From NCBI GenBank assembly GCA_012845835.1, contig JABAKD010000030.1, positions 16,267,210 to 16,331,209 of the forward strand: 64,000 nt of DNA. The letters run 5' to 3'. Origin of the DNA: Undaria pinnatifida (taxonomy: Eukaryota > Sar > Phaeophyceae > Laminariales > Alariaceae). Both the position numbers and the translations under genes were made by a program. This document shows, in pieces, positions 1 to 11,259 of the stretch (position 1 is its first letter; every line of letters begins with the position of its first letter). The notes beneath the pieces are model-generated. The model had not been told where the DNA came from. It did not search any database and saw only the letters and a list, made by a program, of their open reading frames with translations.

Positions 1-1710
1 GCACCTACTACGCATTGTAGCCTAGTACGATTCAAAGTCCCCCGAGGTTTGATGGTCCCTCTGTTCTACACCTGGCTGGGATCTAACTACATCTGGCTGG
101 GATCTAACGGCATGAGCTCTCTGCCCCCCAAGAAGGGAAGGAGGAGCAGGAACGGCACCAGGGATAAGACCGTGTACAGGATCACGCGAGCCTGCAAGCG
201 GGCATACGGGGCATAAGACAGAAGAACGAGAAGCAACGAAAAAGGGGGATTTAGGGTCGTCGGGTGATCGTTTTACCATGTTCCATCTAGTCCTGTTCAA
301 GTGGAAGGGTAGAAAACGATGCTATGCCGCTCTGCTCGATTTAAACTAAGGGCATTTCTTATGCAGTCGGGTTCCGCCAGTCGAAAACGGCCCTTTTTGA
401 CTGGACTTTTTTATGACTGGATTCTTATTGTCCTTCTTCTTATCGTCAGTCGAGTTGATTTTATAGTTTTTGTGCTCTTCCTGGAGGCGGCTGGTGTGAG
501 GGAGTACTGCTGTACAGCAGGCGAAATCGGTTGGCAGCTCTGTGCTTTGCGCTGTCTCCGCGAGCAATGGCTCGACGAACCTTCGTCCCAGCGAGTTGAT
601 GGCTTTGGGCTTAGCCGAAAGCCGCCAAAGCTACGTTCGTGGAGTTGCACTCAGCCGAGAGCCGCCAAAGCTACAGCAGGCGCAGCCGTTGTTGGCAGCA
701 CGAGATCGAGACCGCGCGCTGCTGCCGTCGTGTGATACACGTTGCTGGCAAGCGGAACTAGGTATGCGCCACGCTGACTTGCTGCGAGAAGCAACAGCAG
801 GGATAGCCAAGCCAGCGTCAGCGCCTTGTATGATACTGCAGTGTGGTACCTGGTATGGGTGTGTGGCCGTGTGGCCGTGTGGGTGTGTTGGGTGGTGGGA
901 TGGGCGATGCGATCGGTTCAAAAAACACGTGTCAAACTTTTTCGACTGAGTTCCTCCAGTCGAAAAAGTCGAGTTTTACGACTGGATCCGCCAGTCGGAA
1001 TTCTCAGTTGAAAAAAGTTTAGTCGAAAAAGCCCTTTTTCGACTGCGTAAGAAAGCCCGATTTGGGCTTCAGTCGAAAAAGGCCGTCTTCGACTGACAAA
1101 TCCGACTGAATAAGAAATGGCCCAAGAGTCGAAGAGAGCGCGGCGTAGTAAAACGCCACCACCAGGTATGTACCTATCTATGATGTAAAATGCCACCAGG
1201 TACCTATGATACGAGGGTCATGTTCCAGTATCGTTGGACATGCAACGAACATATACGGACTTTGGCGTTATCATTGTGACGCCAACGATTGACAGAAAAG
1301 CTCTCGAGCCATTGCCAGCATAAATATTAGTTAAGCACTCGCGTGCTCGCCGTGTTACTGCGCAAGCCGCAAGACGTTGCTACTTTTCATGGTGCTGGTG
1401 TCGTGGTAGCCATCGCGTAGTCACGACGTTGTGCGGCTGAGCAGACACACTGGGTCTGGGGGTGATTTTACGATTGAATGGGTGGATGCGACGGATAACC
1501 TGTGCCCCTGTGTGCCCCTACATAGTCATGAAAATTGTATAACATCAGCAATCGACGCATTGTCAACTGAGGGTTTTGCCTCGGGTTGCCCACAATAAAC
1601 GAACGTAACCGTCACAGCAGTTACGCGGGTAGTCACGCAGTATGTATAATACAGGTACACAAAACTGTCATCCCTGCAGCATTTTGTCCGCATGGGAAAA
1701 CAGCGCGCAC
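1..1710. other. No coding exon recognised; holds a TIR element
   Basis: This stretch lies downstream of the splice donor of the minus-strand exon at 1711-2226, so it is probably its first intron. I see no convincing next exon. ORFs of 60-140 codons occur on both strands but lack recognisable protein character. The main content is a TIR-bounded element (350-1123). A short direct repeat of GGCTGGGATCTAAC lies near 75-110. Confidence 0.5.
350..1123. mobile_element. Non-autonomous TIR element with nested hairpins
   Basis: The left end (350-374) reads GGGCATTTCTTATGCAGTCG. The reverse complement of the right end (1099-1123) reads GGGCCATTTCTTATTCAGTC, so the ends are about 24-bp imperfect terminal inverted repeats. 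Inside are several hairpins built on AGTCGAAAAA/TTTTTCGACT arms at about 386-406, 957-987, 1020-1044 and 1070-1096. No transposase ORF is visible, so this is MITE- or foldback-like. A target-site duplication is not clear. The family is unknown. Confidence 0.6.
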
Positions 1711-2226
1711 CTTCTTTGACTCCGATTCTTCCTCCACCTCAGTCTCCCCAGCCTTAGGTTTCGGGGCCTCGAATGCTATCCCCTTCGCCAAGTCCACGCC
1801 AGCTCCCGCCGCGCCGCCGGCGGCAACAGCCGCGTCAGCGTTGCTAGCCGGGGCGGTTACATCGCCCACGGAGTTCACCAGCGCCTCCGCACTGCTACCG
1901 GTCGCCGCAGACGGCTTTTCAGAAGCCTGTGCACTTTCTTCCCCGCCAGAGGCATCTTCCGCCGCGCCAAGGCGCGAGCACCGATGCGTCCGACTCGGCA
2001 AGGGCGTCGCTGTTGCTACATTGACAGCTGCTCCGGTCGCTGTCGTCGTGATGAGATGTACGCGCGACGAACGCCACGGAGTTGCTGTTGCGTGATGATA
2101 CGCATGAGATGTGGACGCCAAGAACGATTTAAGCGTGGTGCAACGCGCCACCACAACGAATGAGAGCCCCCCGGAGAGTTGAACGGCGGCAAGCAAAGCC
2201 ATGAGTATGCAGCTGGGGTTCATCAT
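1711..2226 (-). CDS. First exon of a probable plastid-targeted protein (partial)
   Basis: The ORF starts at tandem methionines (2226 and 2223) and stays open for 172 codons to a good donor, AAG|GTGCGC, at 1711/1710. The N-terminus (MMNPSCILMALLAAVQLSGG) is a signal-peptide-like hydrophobic stretch followed by LSFVVVAR and a Ser/Thr/Arg/His-rich, acid-poor region. That is the pattern of two-part plastid targeting in secondary-plastid algae. An Ala/Glu/Ser-rich linker follows (AAEDASGGEESAQ..., ending EVEEESESKK). No catalytic domain lies in this exon, so the product cannot be named. Further exons must lie to the left, probably outside the window. In-frame codons upstream to 2325 add no recognisable sequence, so I chose the Met just before the hydrophobic core. 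The gene is divergent from ABHD13. Confidence 0.55.
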
Positions 2227-2434
2227 GTTAGCAAACGAACAGGGAGTACAGTAGGCACTTGGCTTGCACGTTGCATGACAAACCCATGACACATGACACG
2301 CGATCGTTGTGCTGGGGTTTTTCAACGTTATGGAAGCCCTATCTATGCGGGCTGAGCTTTAGAAGGGTTTCCATGGGTAGTTTGACGTTTTTTATGAACT
2401 ACCCTACAGGCTGCAGAGCTGCAGAGATGACGGC
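2227..2434. promoter_or_regulatory. Shared 208-bp intergenic region between divergent genes
   Basis: The start codons of the minus-strand plastid-type exon (2226) and the plus-strand ABHD13 gene (2435) are 208 bp apart, so the two genes probably share a bidirectional promoter. I see no canonical TATA box. A minimal upstream ORF (ATG at 2427, three codons) ends at a TGA that overlaps the ABHD13 start in an ATGA arrangement. It could affect start choice, with Met25 at 2507 as the alternative start. Confidence 0.4.
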
Positions 2435-5400
2435 ATGAGAACTGCGACGCCAACACGCATCCTAGACCTTACTACAGGTGTGCGCTTTGGCCGGAACGAA
2501 CGTGTTATGGGTTGGTTATCGGGACTGGCGTGGTGCTCCGCCGGAGTCGGCGCTCTGAGCGTGGCTTTTGGCGCTCTTTTGTTCGCCTTCCAAGACAAGC
2601 TTCTGTACATTCCATCCGCGCCGATCAGAGATCCCGATGACAACCCCATTGGTGAGATGCTGTGGGCTTGCTGTGACGGTAGCATATGATGGAGCAACCT
2701 AGGGCGTTGCTTGCTACAGCATACTATCACGTCGGTGGTGATTTACTCGCGGGTGCAGAAAGAACGGCCTCCAGTTATTTTAGTGATAATGGTGATGGAC
2801 TTGGTCCGTAATACTCGGAGTACCTAGTACTTGGAATTCGAGTGTGGAGAATGTGAACAAGGAGAAAGGGGACATCTGCGATGTTCCCTACCAGGTACCA
2901 TGCACGTGGTAGACGCGAACGCACACACCCGGGTGATACTCACAGCAGGTATAACAGGGTGGTGATAGGAATTGCTCCAACGAGAAGAGTTCTTACTGCT
3001 CGAGTTCCCTGAGTTTAGCATCTGCGATAAATGCAGGGTAGACGCAGCACATAGTAGGAGCAGCAGCACTCGAAAGCCGAGTCGAGGAAAAACTCACGTG
3101 AGAGAATTATCATTCGCCAGAATCACGTTCACAACTTTTGGGAAATTTTCTTGCCGGCGCTGCTGCTGCTGTGCTTGTGCTCTGCTGCTGTTGTTGTTGC
3201 CCGTCGTACTTTCTACTCTACGGCATCGAGCATTCAGGACGCAGGGGACGGTATACCCCAATCGTTTGCTGCCCGGGTAATACCCAGCGGGCAACACCCG
3301 GACCTGCCACTACCCGTTCGCGTACGGGTTGGACTATTATCCACTGGGTATTTGGACGCGGGTACCCGACACGAACGGGTAGTGACAAATACGGGTATCA
3401 TCAACTGCGTATCATCATCCGCGTCGAAACCCGCAACACCCACTTCGAAATCCCTGTTACCCACATTGAAACCCCAATCGCCTGACGACCTTTCCGCACC
3501 CCCCCCCCCCCCCCCCCCGCTCCTCCCGTTACCACCGCGGTACCTCCTGTGCAGAACCTTCCAGAGGGTGACAACGTTTTTTTCAGGTGCCAATTCTAGT
3601 CTCATTCCTCGCAAAGTGTCCGCAACGTGTGTGCGCGGTTCTAACAGGTTTATTAACGCCGACTTATTGTCGGGTGTTTTACGTTCCACCCCTCTCTTTG
3701 AAGGTTACCGCAACCCAATGGAGCAGGGGATACCGTACGAGGATATGTACATGCCGACGTTGGACGGCGTTACGATCCACGGGTGGCTTCTCAAGAGCGT
3801 CAACGCCTCCAAGGTTTGCTTGTGTTTGCGGTGGCGTTTTAGTTTGTGTTTACCCCTCGACCCCATTAGAATTGTACCCCCTTTTGGGGGGTACAAGCTA
3901 CTTGTTTTTAGTGTAGGACATTGTTTGCAGTAGGAGACTTAAGAACCTCAACCTCCAGTGTCTTAAGCACCCAACGCCCCAATTGTTTCCTAGTGTTTGC
4001 AGGGGTGTTTATGGTTTTTGTGTGCTCTTCAACACCTCAAGGTTCTGCTTGTTTTGCAGCGGCGTTTATGCGTCGCGCTCCTTCAGAGCCCAAGCGCCTT
4101 CAAGGCTTTCTTGTGTTTTCATCGGCGTTTTTTCTGCTTGTCAACCACGTGCTCTTCAAGAACCCGGACGCCTCCAAGGTTTGTTTTTGCCTGTAGCGGT
4201 GATTGGATGCGTCAAGTGATCGCGCAAAAAATCTTCTGTAGTATATGGCAAAAACGAAAAAACGATGTGAACGCTGAAATGTTGGAGGTGCTTCTATTAG
4301 GAGTAGGATTGATGCTCCGTCTCGAAAGGGAGGCGTGACCAATGGTCAAACGACTAAGGCAAGCAATACATGAGTACCCCTCCACCCTCCTTCCATCCTT
4401 TTTCCGTCTCCGGTCAAGGTCAAGTCAAGCAGCAAGCCCCCCGCCCCCCTTGTTTTCCTTTGCCCACTTTGCCGACACCCTGTTTGTGGAGAACAGGTGC
4501 CGACCCTCGTGTACCTCCACGGGAATGCCGGTAATATCGGGTTTAGGTTGACCAACGCACACCAGATGCAGGTCGCGATAGACTGCAACGTGCTGCTCGT
4601 CGATTACCGAGGGTAAGCCCGTTTTCTTGTCCCCCCCTCCCCGTCTCCCTTCATATGTCGCCCACCCGCATGTTTATGTTTGTCCTTTGGCCCTCACCCG
4701 CATCTCCATTTTTTGTGTTGGCAGAGGTGTTTGGCTGGGGAGGGCGGGGTTGTGAAATGAAGTATTAGTATTTACAGCAGGGTAATTGTTCTTTCGGTGG
4801 GGCAGGTAGTTTGTGGTGTTTGGCTCGTTAAGCCTTTGCATAGCGACTTGAGAGGGGGAAAAGAGACGAAAACTTGGATATGCCAACCCCCCAGCCCCCC
4901 TTCCATGTCCGTAAATGTAAACGCCTTTTAGGTATGGAAAAAGCGAGGGGAGACCGACGGAGGAAGGGATGGTGTTGGACGTGGAGGCAAGTCTTCGAGC
5001 TTTGAGGGAGAGCCCTAAGTCGGGCGTAGACCCTGGCAAGGTGGTGCTGTTCGGGAGGTCACTTGGAGGCGCTGTTGCCCTTGCTGCGGCAGACAAATAC
5101 CCGCATCTGGTGAGTGGCTGACTTTCAGGATGAGGGGGGGGACGGGGGGTTGGTCGCTTGGTGGTAGTGGTGGCGGCACTGGTGAACGGGAAGCATAAGG
5201 ACATTCATGTATGTGCGCCGCACTGCCGCCGTATGTAGCTGATGATAACACAGCCAACACTGGTACGGTCAGACGCGGCTACCGACTGCTGTAAAGTTTT
5301 CGTTCCACATGTTCGTCATATCATCATATCGTTTTGCGTGCACCACCTCAACCATTTTTTTTTTTGCTTGTGGCTTTTCAATACGCCCTGTGCTTGTACG

Positions 5401-6894
5401 GTCAAGATTCGTGCCGTAATCGTGGAAAACACGTTCCTGAGCGTTTCTCACATGGTGGACGAGCTGATGCCCTTCCTCAAGCGCATCAAGTGGCTCGTGC
5501 TTCGGCTGAAGTGGAATAGCGAGCAGAAGGCGAGGAGGCTCACCAGGCCGGTGCTCTACATCTCGGGTAAGACGCGGCTGCTATTGCTATTGCTGCTGGT
5601 GGTCATCCAGTATGAAATAATAGTAGACACGGCTGAGCTTGGAGGGGGAGTTGTTTGAAGTAAACTAAGCGACGATTTGCCCTCGGTTGTGGTTGTTCGT
5701 TCAAGTGCGTCACCGATATTATGCGTGGGGGAGCGGAGGCAATCGTTTTTTCCAGGGCTTTTCACGGGTCGGGTCCAATCTCGCGGGTCGGGCCGGGTCA
5801 GGTCAAATCTCGCGGGTCGGGTCGGGTCGGGTCAGCTGACCCGACCCGGCCCGTGAGAATTTCGAGACGTATTGACCCGACCCGAACCGACCCGCGAGGA
5901 TTTCGAGACGTCTTGACCCGACCCGACCCTACCCGCGAGAATTTCGAGACGTCTTAACCCGACCCGATCCGCGAGATTTGAAAACCTCCTGACCCGACCC
6001 GACCCGCCACAATCCGGGTGACCCGCGAGATGCGGTTTCGTGCGGGTCAGACCGACTTGACCCGTGACATTTCTCACGGGTCAAAGCCGAAAAGTCACGG
6101 GTCAAAGCATGTATACGCCGGTCGGTTGGTTGGTTCTTGGTCGGTCCTTGGTCCCTCGTAGTTTTCCCAGGATGTCGTGTTCTATGGTTCTTTCTACCGG
6201 TATCATTGTTTATAGCAGCAGCATTTATTAACTTTGTGGTGTGCGCGCGAAAAATGATAAAGAAACCGCAACCCACACGCATGGGCAATTAACCACGCCC
6301 GTAGCGCTAGACCACCGGGTCGACCCAACGAGCGATCCGACGAGCGAGCTAGTAATCTATTCAGCCTCCGGCCCCGGCAAGCAGCCTAGCTGAGCCGCCT
6401 CCGGCGGCAAGCCCACAACTGGGGCGGTGGATCTGTCAGCAGGGGCTGCGATCCGCGAGAATCAGGGGTCTGCTGCTGCTGGTGCTTGCTGTAAGAATGC
6501 TGCTGCTGCTGTGCTGCTGTGCGCCTGCTGTGCTGCCGCTGTGCTGCTGCTGTGCTGCTGCTGTGCTGCTGCTGTGCTGCTGCTGTGCTGCTGCTGTGCT
6601 GCTGTGCTGCTGCTGCTGCTGCTGCTGTGCTGCTGCTGTGCTGCTGCTGCTGCTGCTGCTTCGACGACGACTACTCTTGTTTTTTACGTTTGGTCACATA
6701 ACGTATTGGTATGATAATTCTCGAGCCAGCTACTACCGTAGATATCTTCTATCTACTATGCAGTCTCCAGCCCCGGCAAGCAGCCTAGCTGAGCCGCCTC
6801 CGGCAGCAAGCCTACAACTGGGGTGGTCGATCTATCAGCAGGGGCTGCAATCCGCTAGAATCCGAGGTCTGCTGCTGGTGCTTGTTGCTGCCAG

Positions 6895-6940
<46 letters not shown>

Positions 6941-9258
6941 TCGACGACGACTGCCCTTGCCTCTTTTTACGTTTGGTCGCATTCGTACTGGTATGACCGT
7001 ATTGTTGCTACTGTTACGGCTTCAGCCGGCACGGGATTCGCGTCACACTGCATGCCCTGGTACGAGTAGCTAGGGATACTGCCTCGTGATTGTTCTACAC
7101 GCTGTGATGACATATGATCGGAGCATCGGCACGAGGCAGGAAGCGGTAAGTTTTGTATGATTTACGGATCCACGGGTCGGATCCGCGGGGTGCCTGCACA
7201 GCAATGACCCTCAGCTGTAAGTTTGAAAGAGGCGGATCCGCGGGCCAGATCCGCGGGTTTGACCCGCGGGTCAGCCGAAAACAGCTCGCGGATCATGATG
7301 GCTTGACCCGCGAGTGACCGGTGTCTCGCGGGTCATGACCCGACCCCACCCGCGAGATTTTGAAAATCGCTTGACCAGACCCGACCCGACCCGCGAGATT
7401 TTGAAACCTCTTGACCCGACCCGACCCGACCCGACCCGACCCGCGAAATTTTGAAGCCTATTGACCCGACCCAACCCGACCCGGCCCGCGAAATTTTGAA
7501 ACCTCTTGACCCGACTCGACCCGACCCGTGAGATTAAAAATGTTATGACCCGACCCGACCCGACTCGACTCGCGAGATTTTGAAACCCCCCTGACCCGTG
7601 AAAAGCCCTGTTTTTTTCTTTTTTTCGTGGAAATCCGTGGGCAATCTCTTCGCGGCGCGTTGCCACATTTTTTACTTCAAAAACTTCTACCGCCCCATCC
7701 GTGTGCGTGTACTTTTCTCTGTACCGCCCATGCCCACCCCCACGTGTCTACCGCGTTGGGTCGCAACCCTAAACCCGACCCTAACCCTTGCCCTACCCCT
7801 GACCCTTGTCGTTATGATATGTGCTGTGCGACGTTTGGTGTGGCGCCAGGCCTTCGCGACGAGCTGATCCCGCCGTGGCACATGCGAACTCTTTACAACG
7901 CCTCGCCGGAGCGTGCAGGTGGTGGCAAGCGCCTGGTGACCGTGGCGGATGGCACGCACAACGACACCTGGGAAAAAGGCGGACAGAAATACCTACGAGC
8001 GCTAGAAGTTTTCGTTGCGGAGGTGACTTGGGGAGAAGGGCGGGGGGGATGGAGGGGGGGAGGGGGGGTGGGGGGTGGGGGGAAGAAGGCATGCGAGCGA
8101 AAAATATAGCATTTACACAACGATACAAGGTTCCCCTCCGGGAAGGGCCTACGGGAGTGGCGCACGGACACATTATCACTGACGGACGCCTAGAATGAAG
8201 CTCATTTTGGATGTACAAAAGGAAGTTGCTCAGAATACGTAACGATTTTGCGTGTAACCGCAGTACTTGGGTTTACGTAGAGAACACGGTAAAAAAACAC
8301 TCCGAAGACATGATGTACGTAAAAATGCTGTTTCTGTGGACGTAAATGTAAGGACTGTTTGTTATTTCAATTACCGTCCGACAGGTCTCTATACTTATGC
8401 TAAAAATGATGACATCGATGAGCACGCGCACGCAGAACAGCGGCAGCACAGCAGAACAATACGGTATGGTGGGGTGACAAAATGACAGGCTCCGACAACA
8501 GCACCTTGCCGCAGCGTAGCGAGGACACGCCACTCACACATACATGGTGTTGCCTACTGCTGCTGCTGGGCAGCAAGGTTGCAGCGTTGTGCCCTCCGCT
8601 TTTTGTCTCTGTCATCTGCCATCTGTGATCTTCGCCAAAACAAAAATGGAAAAAAACAACTAGGAAAAAACTGCGTATCATGCAGAAACCCAGGGGTTTC
8701 GTCTTATCCATCTCCGCGGACAAAAAAAATGGAGGGCTTGCCACGCGCGACTCACTGCACGAATCGCGCCCAAACCTCGACCACAAGGACCGCAGAGTTC
8801 GATTTGTGCCTACGCCCTCGGCGTTTTGGCTCACAATGCGCGTACGAAGATATGTTCATGAAAACATAGGCAAAGTAACAACGTAACTACTCATATGATA
8901 TTCACCGGTACCAGTGCTGTGTGTGCAAAACGACGTACTGTGCTGGTCGTTAGGCTACTCGCCGCTTGTAGGCCTTTTAAAACGATTTTAACTAGCATGA
9001 CAGGAACACATTATAGCGTCAGCCTCATAGGAACGCATTGTAGCTGTAGTACTAAGTGTACTCGGCCGCAAGCGCATCTTCTTCCTGCATTGGATTTATC
9101 ATGTCCCTCTGGCTGTTGAACCCAAAATACCTATCCTCATCTAGGTGATGTCAGGAAAGACGGTGGAAATGTCGGGAGTACCGAAGACGGCAAGCTCGGA
9201 AGGGGACAACAACGGCGGTGTCGCGTCCCAAGCCAAGGCTGGGCACAGCGTACGGTGA
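2435..9258 (+). CDS. ABHD13/Bem46-like membrane-anchored alpha/beta hydrolase
   Basis: Seven exons join in frame to a 355-aa protein: 2435-2651, 3704-3813, 4497-4612, 4932-5109, 5407-5566, 7850-8022 and 9145-9258 (stop included). All introns are GT-AG. Residues about 25-47 form one hydrophobic anchor ending in FQDKLLYIP, the position where human ABHD13 has its anchor and FQDVLLYFP. Then come LDGVTIHGW, the oxyanion motif HGNAGN (residues 117-122), LLVDYRGYGKSEG, the nucleophile elbow GRSLGG (Ser191), VENTFLS, the acid in GLRDELIPP (Asp264) and DGTHNDTW (His297). The triad is complete and the length fits the family (human 337 aa). Members are serine hydrolases anchored to an internal or plasma membrane; the substrate is unknown. 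The C-terminal 37 residues are divergent and Ser/Gly-rich. The start is Met1 at 2435; Met25 (2507) is possible. Intron 5 (2.3 kb) carries a GC-rich TIR element. Intron 2 carries repeats of the exon 2 end. Confidence 0.9.
2652..3703 (+). other. ABHD13 intron 1
   Basis: No exon is seen here. It contains a GC-rich, hairpin-rich stretch (3240-3480) with CACTACCCGTTCG near 3308 and its inverse CGAACGGGTAGTG near 3372, plus a poly-C run at about 3500-3518. One TACCAGGTA motif lies at 2889. Confidence 0.6.
3790..4200 (+). repeat. Degenerate repeats of the ABHD13 exon 2 end and its donor
   Basis: The end of exon 2 plus its donor (AACGCCTCCAAG|GTTTGC...) recurs in the intron as degenerate units of about 60 bp. 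Each follows the pattern CTTCAAGAACC...GCCTCCAAGGTTTGCTTGTGTTTGCAGCGGCGTTT. Copies are near 3935-4010, 4028-4065, 4078-4130 and 4148-4200. The last (CGGACGCCTCCAAG|GTTTGT) keeps an in-frame NPDASK and a good donor, with an AG just before it, so a short alternative exon is conceivable. The main transcript reads ...NASK joined directly to [10 protein letters not shown]. Confidence 0.55.
4205..4345 (+). mobile_element. 5'-truncated LINE 3' end
   Basis: The plus strand encodes [13 protein letters not shown] and continues into a tail ending ...GTGACCAATGGTCAAACGAC. This matches the C-terminal coding region and end of the LINE at 21.2-22.8 kb (KHFLCSIWKTRNER..., tail GGTCAATGGTCAAATGAC). It is a short dead-on-arrival insertion within ABHD13 intron 2. 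Confidence 0.55.
5754..7609. mobile_element. GACCC-rich element bounded by 17-bp inverted repeats
   Basis: AGGGCTTTTCACGGGTC at 5754-5770 reappears inverted at 7593-7609. Inside both ends are arrays of CCCGACCCGCGAGATTTTGAAA-type units (about 5760-6110 and 7170-7600). Between them is a 399-bp-period duplication with long CTG runs. There is no transposase ORF. Related GACCC arrays occur at 18.81-19.02 and 22.80-23.06 kb. It may be one non-autonomous element or two solo arrays facing each other; T-rich flanks prevent a clear target-site duplication. It lies in ABHD13 intron 5. Confidence 0.5.
6362..7005 (+). repeat. Tandem duplication (period 399 bp) with CTG microsatellites
   Basis: The segment starting CCGGCCCCGGCAAGCAGCC (6370) recurs at 6769 with about 90% match. 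Each copy runs through a (CTG)n tract (about 6474-6660 and 6870-6945) into CTTCGACGACGACT and TTTTACGTTTGGTC. The CTG tract differs greatly in length between the copies, so the repeat has expanded or contracted since duplication. Open frames here are only poly-Leu/Ala/Cys artefacts. Confidence 0.7.
8023..9144 (+). other. ABHD13 intron 6
   Basis: The start is G-rich (8025-8090). No repeat family or exon is recognised, and ORFs on both strands look non-coding. Confidence 0.5.
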
Positions 9259-10440
9259 AAGCGGTTTCGGGAGATGGGGAGCGGGGACGGGGGAGGATCC
9301 GGCCCGGAGACACGACCCGGAGGTGCTGCTGTCAGCTGATATTTTGTTTGTCGTGGGTTATCATCCTTTGCGGTGTGGTTTTGTTTTCATCCCTTGCGGT
9401 GTGGTTTTGTGGGAGTTGCGTGAAGTTGGGGAGGGGGGTCTTTTGAGGGTGAAAAGGAGGGGGGGGGGTGACATTGGTGTTTTTTTTTTCCCGATCTGCT
9501 GATTGGTTGTTATAGTTTTGGCTTGGTTTGGATTGACGGTGTTCGTTATTTTATTTTTTTTGGAACCTGTTGTGAGCCTGTGTGTGATCGGCGGTGCTGG
9601 TCTTGATATGAGAGGCGAGCGGACCGATGGTTGTGGAACAACGCTTCTCTGCATTACCGTTCGTGCAGCCTCCAGTATCAAACCACAGGGTGCTTGGACC
9701 CTGCAACAGTACCTGGTAGCACTGCAGTAGTACTGCAGTAGCAACGTAAGTTTAATTCATTTAGGAAGCCTGATCGAGCCCGCGGTGGTCATGTTTTCTA
9801 CGTGTTTCCCGTTGTGTCTTGTCTCCTTTGTGTGTGTACCAATTGTATACTTTTATCTATTTTACGTGTATGGGAAGGGGGGTTGGGGAGGGGGTAGTTC
9901 GAATATATTTTATTTGAAAAGAAAAACCGCCGAGCTCAACCGTAGGTGACCCAAGCTCGCTCGCACCGCCGCTTTCCTCGCGTACGGCCTTGAGGCCGCA
10001 CGCCTCGCTTCCAGGAAGCGGTGCCACCGCCGCCGCCCCTCGTGCGTTAATTTGCCTTGCGTACAACTTCTTACGTGCATCTCCATAATATTTTAGAAAG
10101 AGTGACCACGTGTTTGGGGAGAAATGGCTTGGAATTTGTCTGGGATAAATTTCTCAGATGTAACATGGATAAGACGCTGACCGCGGCCGTGTACCGAGGA
10201 GTAGACGTGTCTGGTTTCACTGCCTTGTGTCCGACTATACTCGTAGTCTGTAATGGTAACAACGAAAGGAAAATGGCGGCGGGATCGGGGTTGTTCTCGG
10301 TTTTTATTTCCTCTTTTGGCGGTGCCGTGCGTGTTGCACGGGTTTTGCGTACACCGTCGTGGTCGCGCTATGTGCGGCGTCTTTACCGCATGACAATACC
10401 CGCACTACGGTAGAATGAACTCCCGGACTAACCCGGGATA
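9259..10440. other. ABHD13 3' flank; no gene identified
   Basis: T/G-rich DNA follows the stop codon, including two copies of TTGCGGTGTGGTTTTGT near 9369 and 9398. A plus-strand frame open to 10413 (first ATG near 10165) gives about 80 residues of ordinary composition but has no recognised domain. Nothing else is supported. Confidence 0.4.
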
Positions 10441-10791
10441 AGCCGGTTGCCCCGGTGGTCTAGTGGTCGGATACTCTCGAATGCTACTATTGAAATGAGT
10501 TGGTTCTGGTATTCGAATCCCACGTGGGTCGAACTTTTGAATTCATTTGAAGAAAACAAAAAAATAAAAGGAATTAATGGCGGAGAACGCCTAGTAGCGT
10601 GGGTAGGTGCAATTCGATGCGAGTCGACGAGGGGAGAAATGGCTGGAATCTTTCTGCGATAAAAACGAAGGCGCATACCGCCGTGGTGGGGAGGGAGGAG
10701 GAGGAGAAGGAGAAAGAGCCTGCGTAGTGCCCCCGGATCTGAGTTACGTCTAGGGAGGGAAAAAGGAGAAAGAGAAGTGCGAAGATATTAG
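10441..10791 (+). mobile_element. tRNA-derived SINE, copy A
   Basis: The head GCCCCGGTGGTCTAGTGGTC has the A-box pattern of a Glu/Asp-type tRNA. A degenerate B box follows (GGTATTCGAATCCC near 10518). The tRNA-unrelated body includes GTAGCGTGGGTAGGTGCAAT, CGATGCGAGTCGACGAGG, GATCTGAGTTACGTCTAGGG and a GCGAAGATATTA end. Parts of the body recur at 16.68, 38.57 and 41.04 kb. It is not a functional tRNA gene because the cloverleaf is poor. Confidence 0.65.
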
Positions 10792-11259
10792 AAGCGATGA
10801 CCTATAAAAAACGAGTAGTACGATACTCTGTAGGAGATCGTGACAAGCGATTTTCACCGCACTAAGCTGCCCCCCCGCACTAAAGGGTCTACAGGATACC
10901 GCACTAAGGTGGGGCCACGACGGTGCCTAAAAATATACTGGTAACTGGCTATGTGGAAGGAAGTGAGAAGGCGGTTTGCCGGGGGGGTTGTCGAGCTGCA
11001 TCTGGCATGCGTCCTTGCTTGAATGTTCAGGGGGCGATTGGCTGCGGGGGGGGTTACGTCGAGCTGCATCTGGCATGAGTCTTTGCTCGAATCCTCGGCG
11101 ATACAGCGGAGGGCACTCGCACAACGTACGCGGGAGAGGATTGACAACTATTAATAGAAATATGCCAATTGCGTGCTGTGAACAGTTCCGCGTGAAAAGA
11201 CGATGGGTCGATTCATTTATTGCTTCGGAGTATAATTGTGCGACAGCCGCGAGGGTTCG

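Noticed and set aside
6427-7069. Leu/Ala/Cys-rich ORFs as membrane proteins
   Set aside because: They are translations of CTG repeats inside an intron of ABHD13.
10449-10525. A genuine tRNA gene
   Set aside because: A and B boxes are present but the cloverleaf stems do not form, and a second copy shares over 200 bp of downstream body. This is a SINE.
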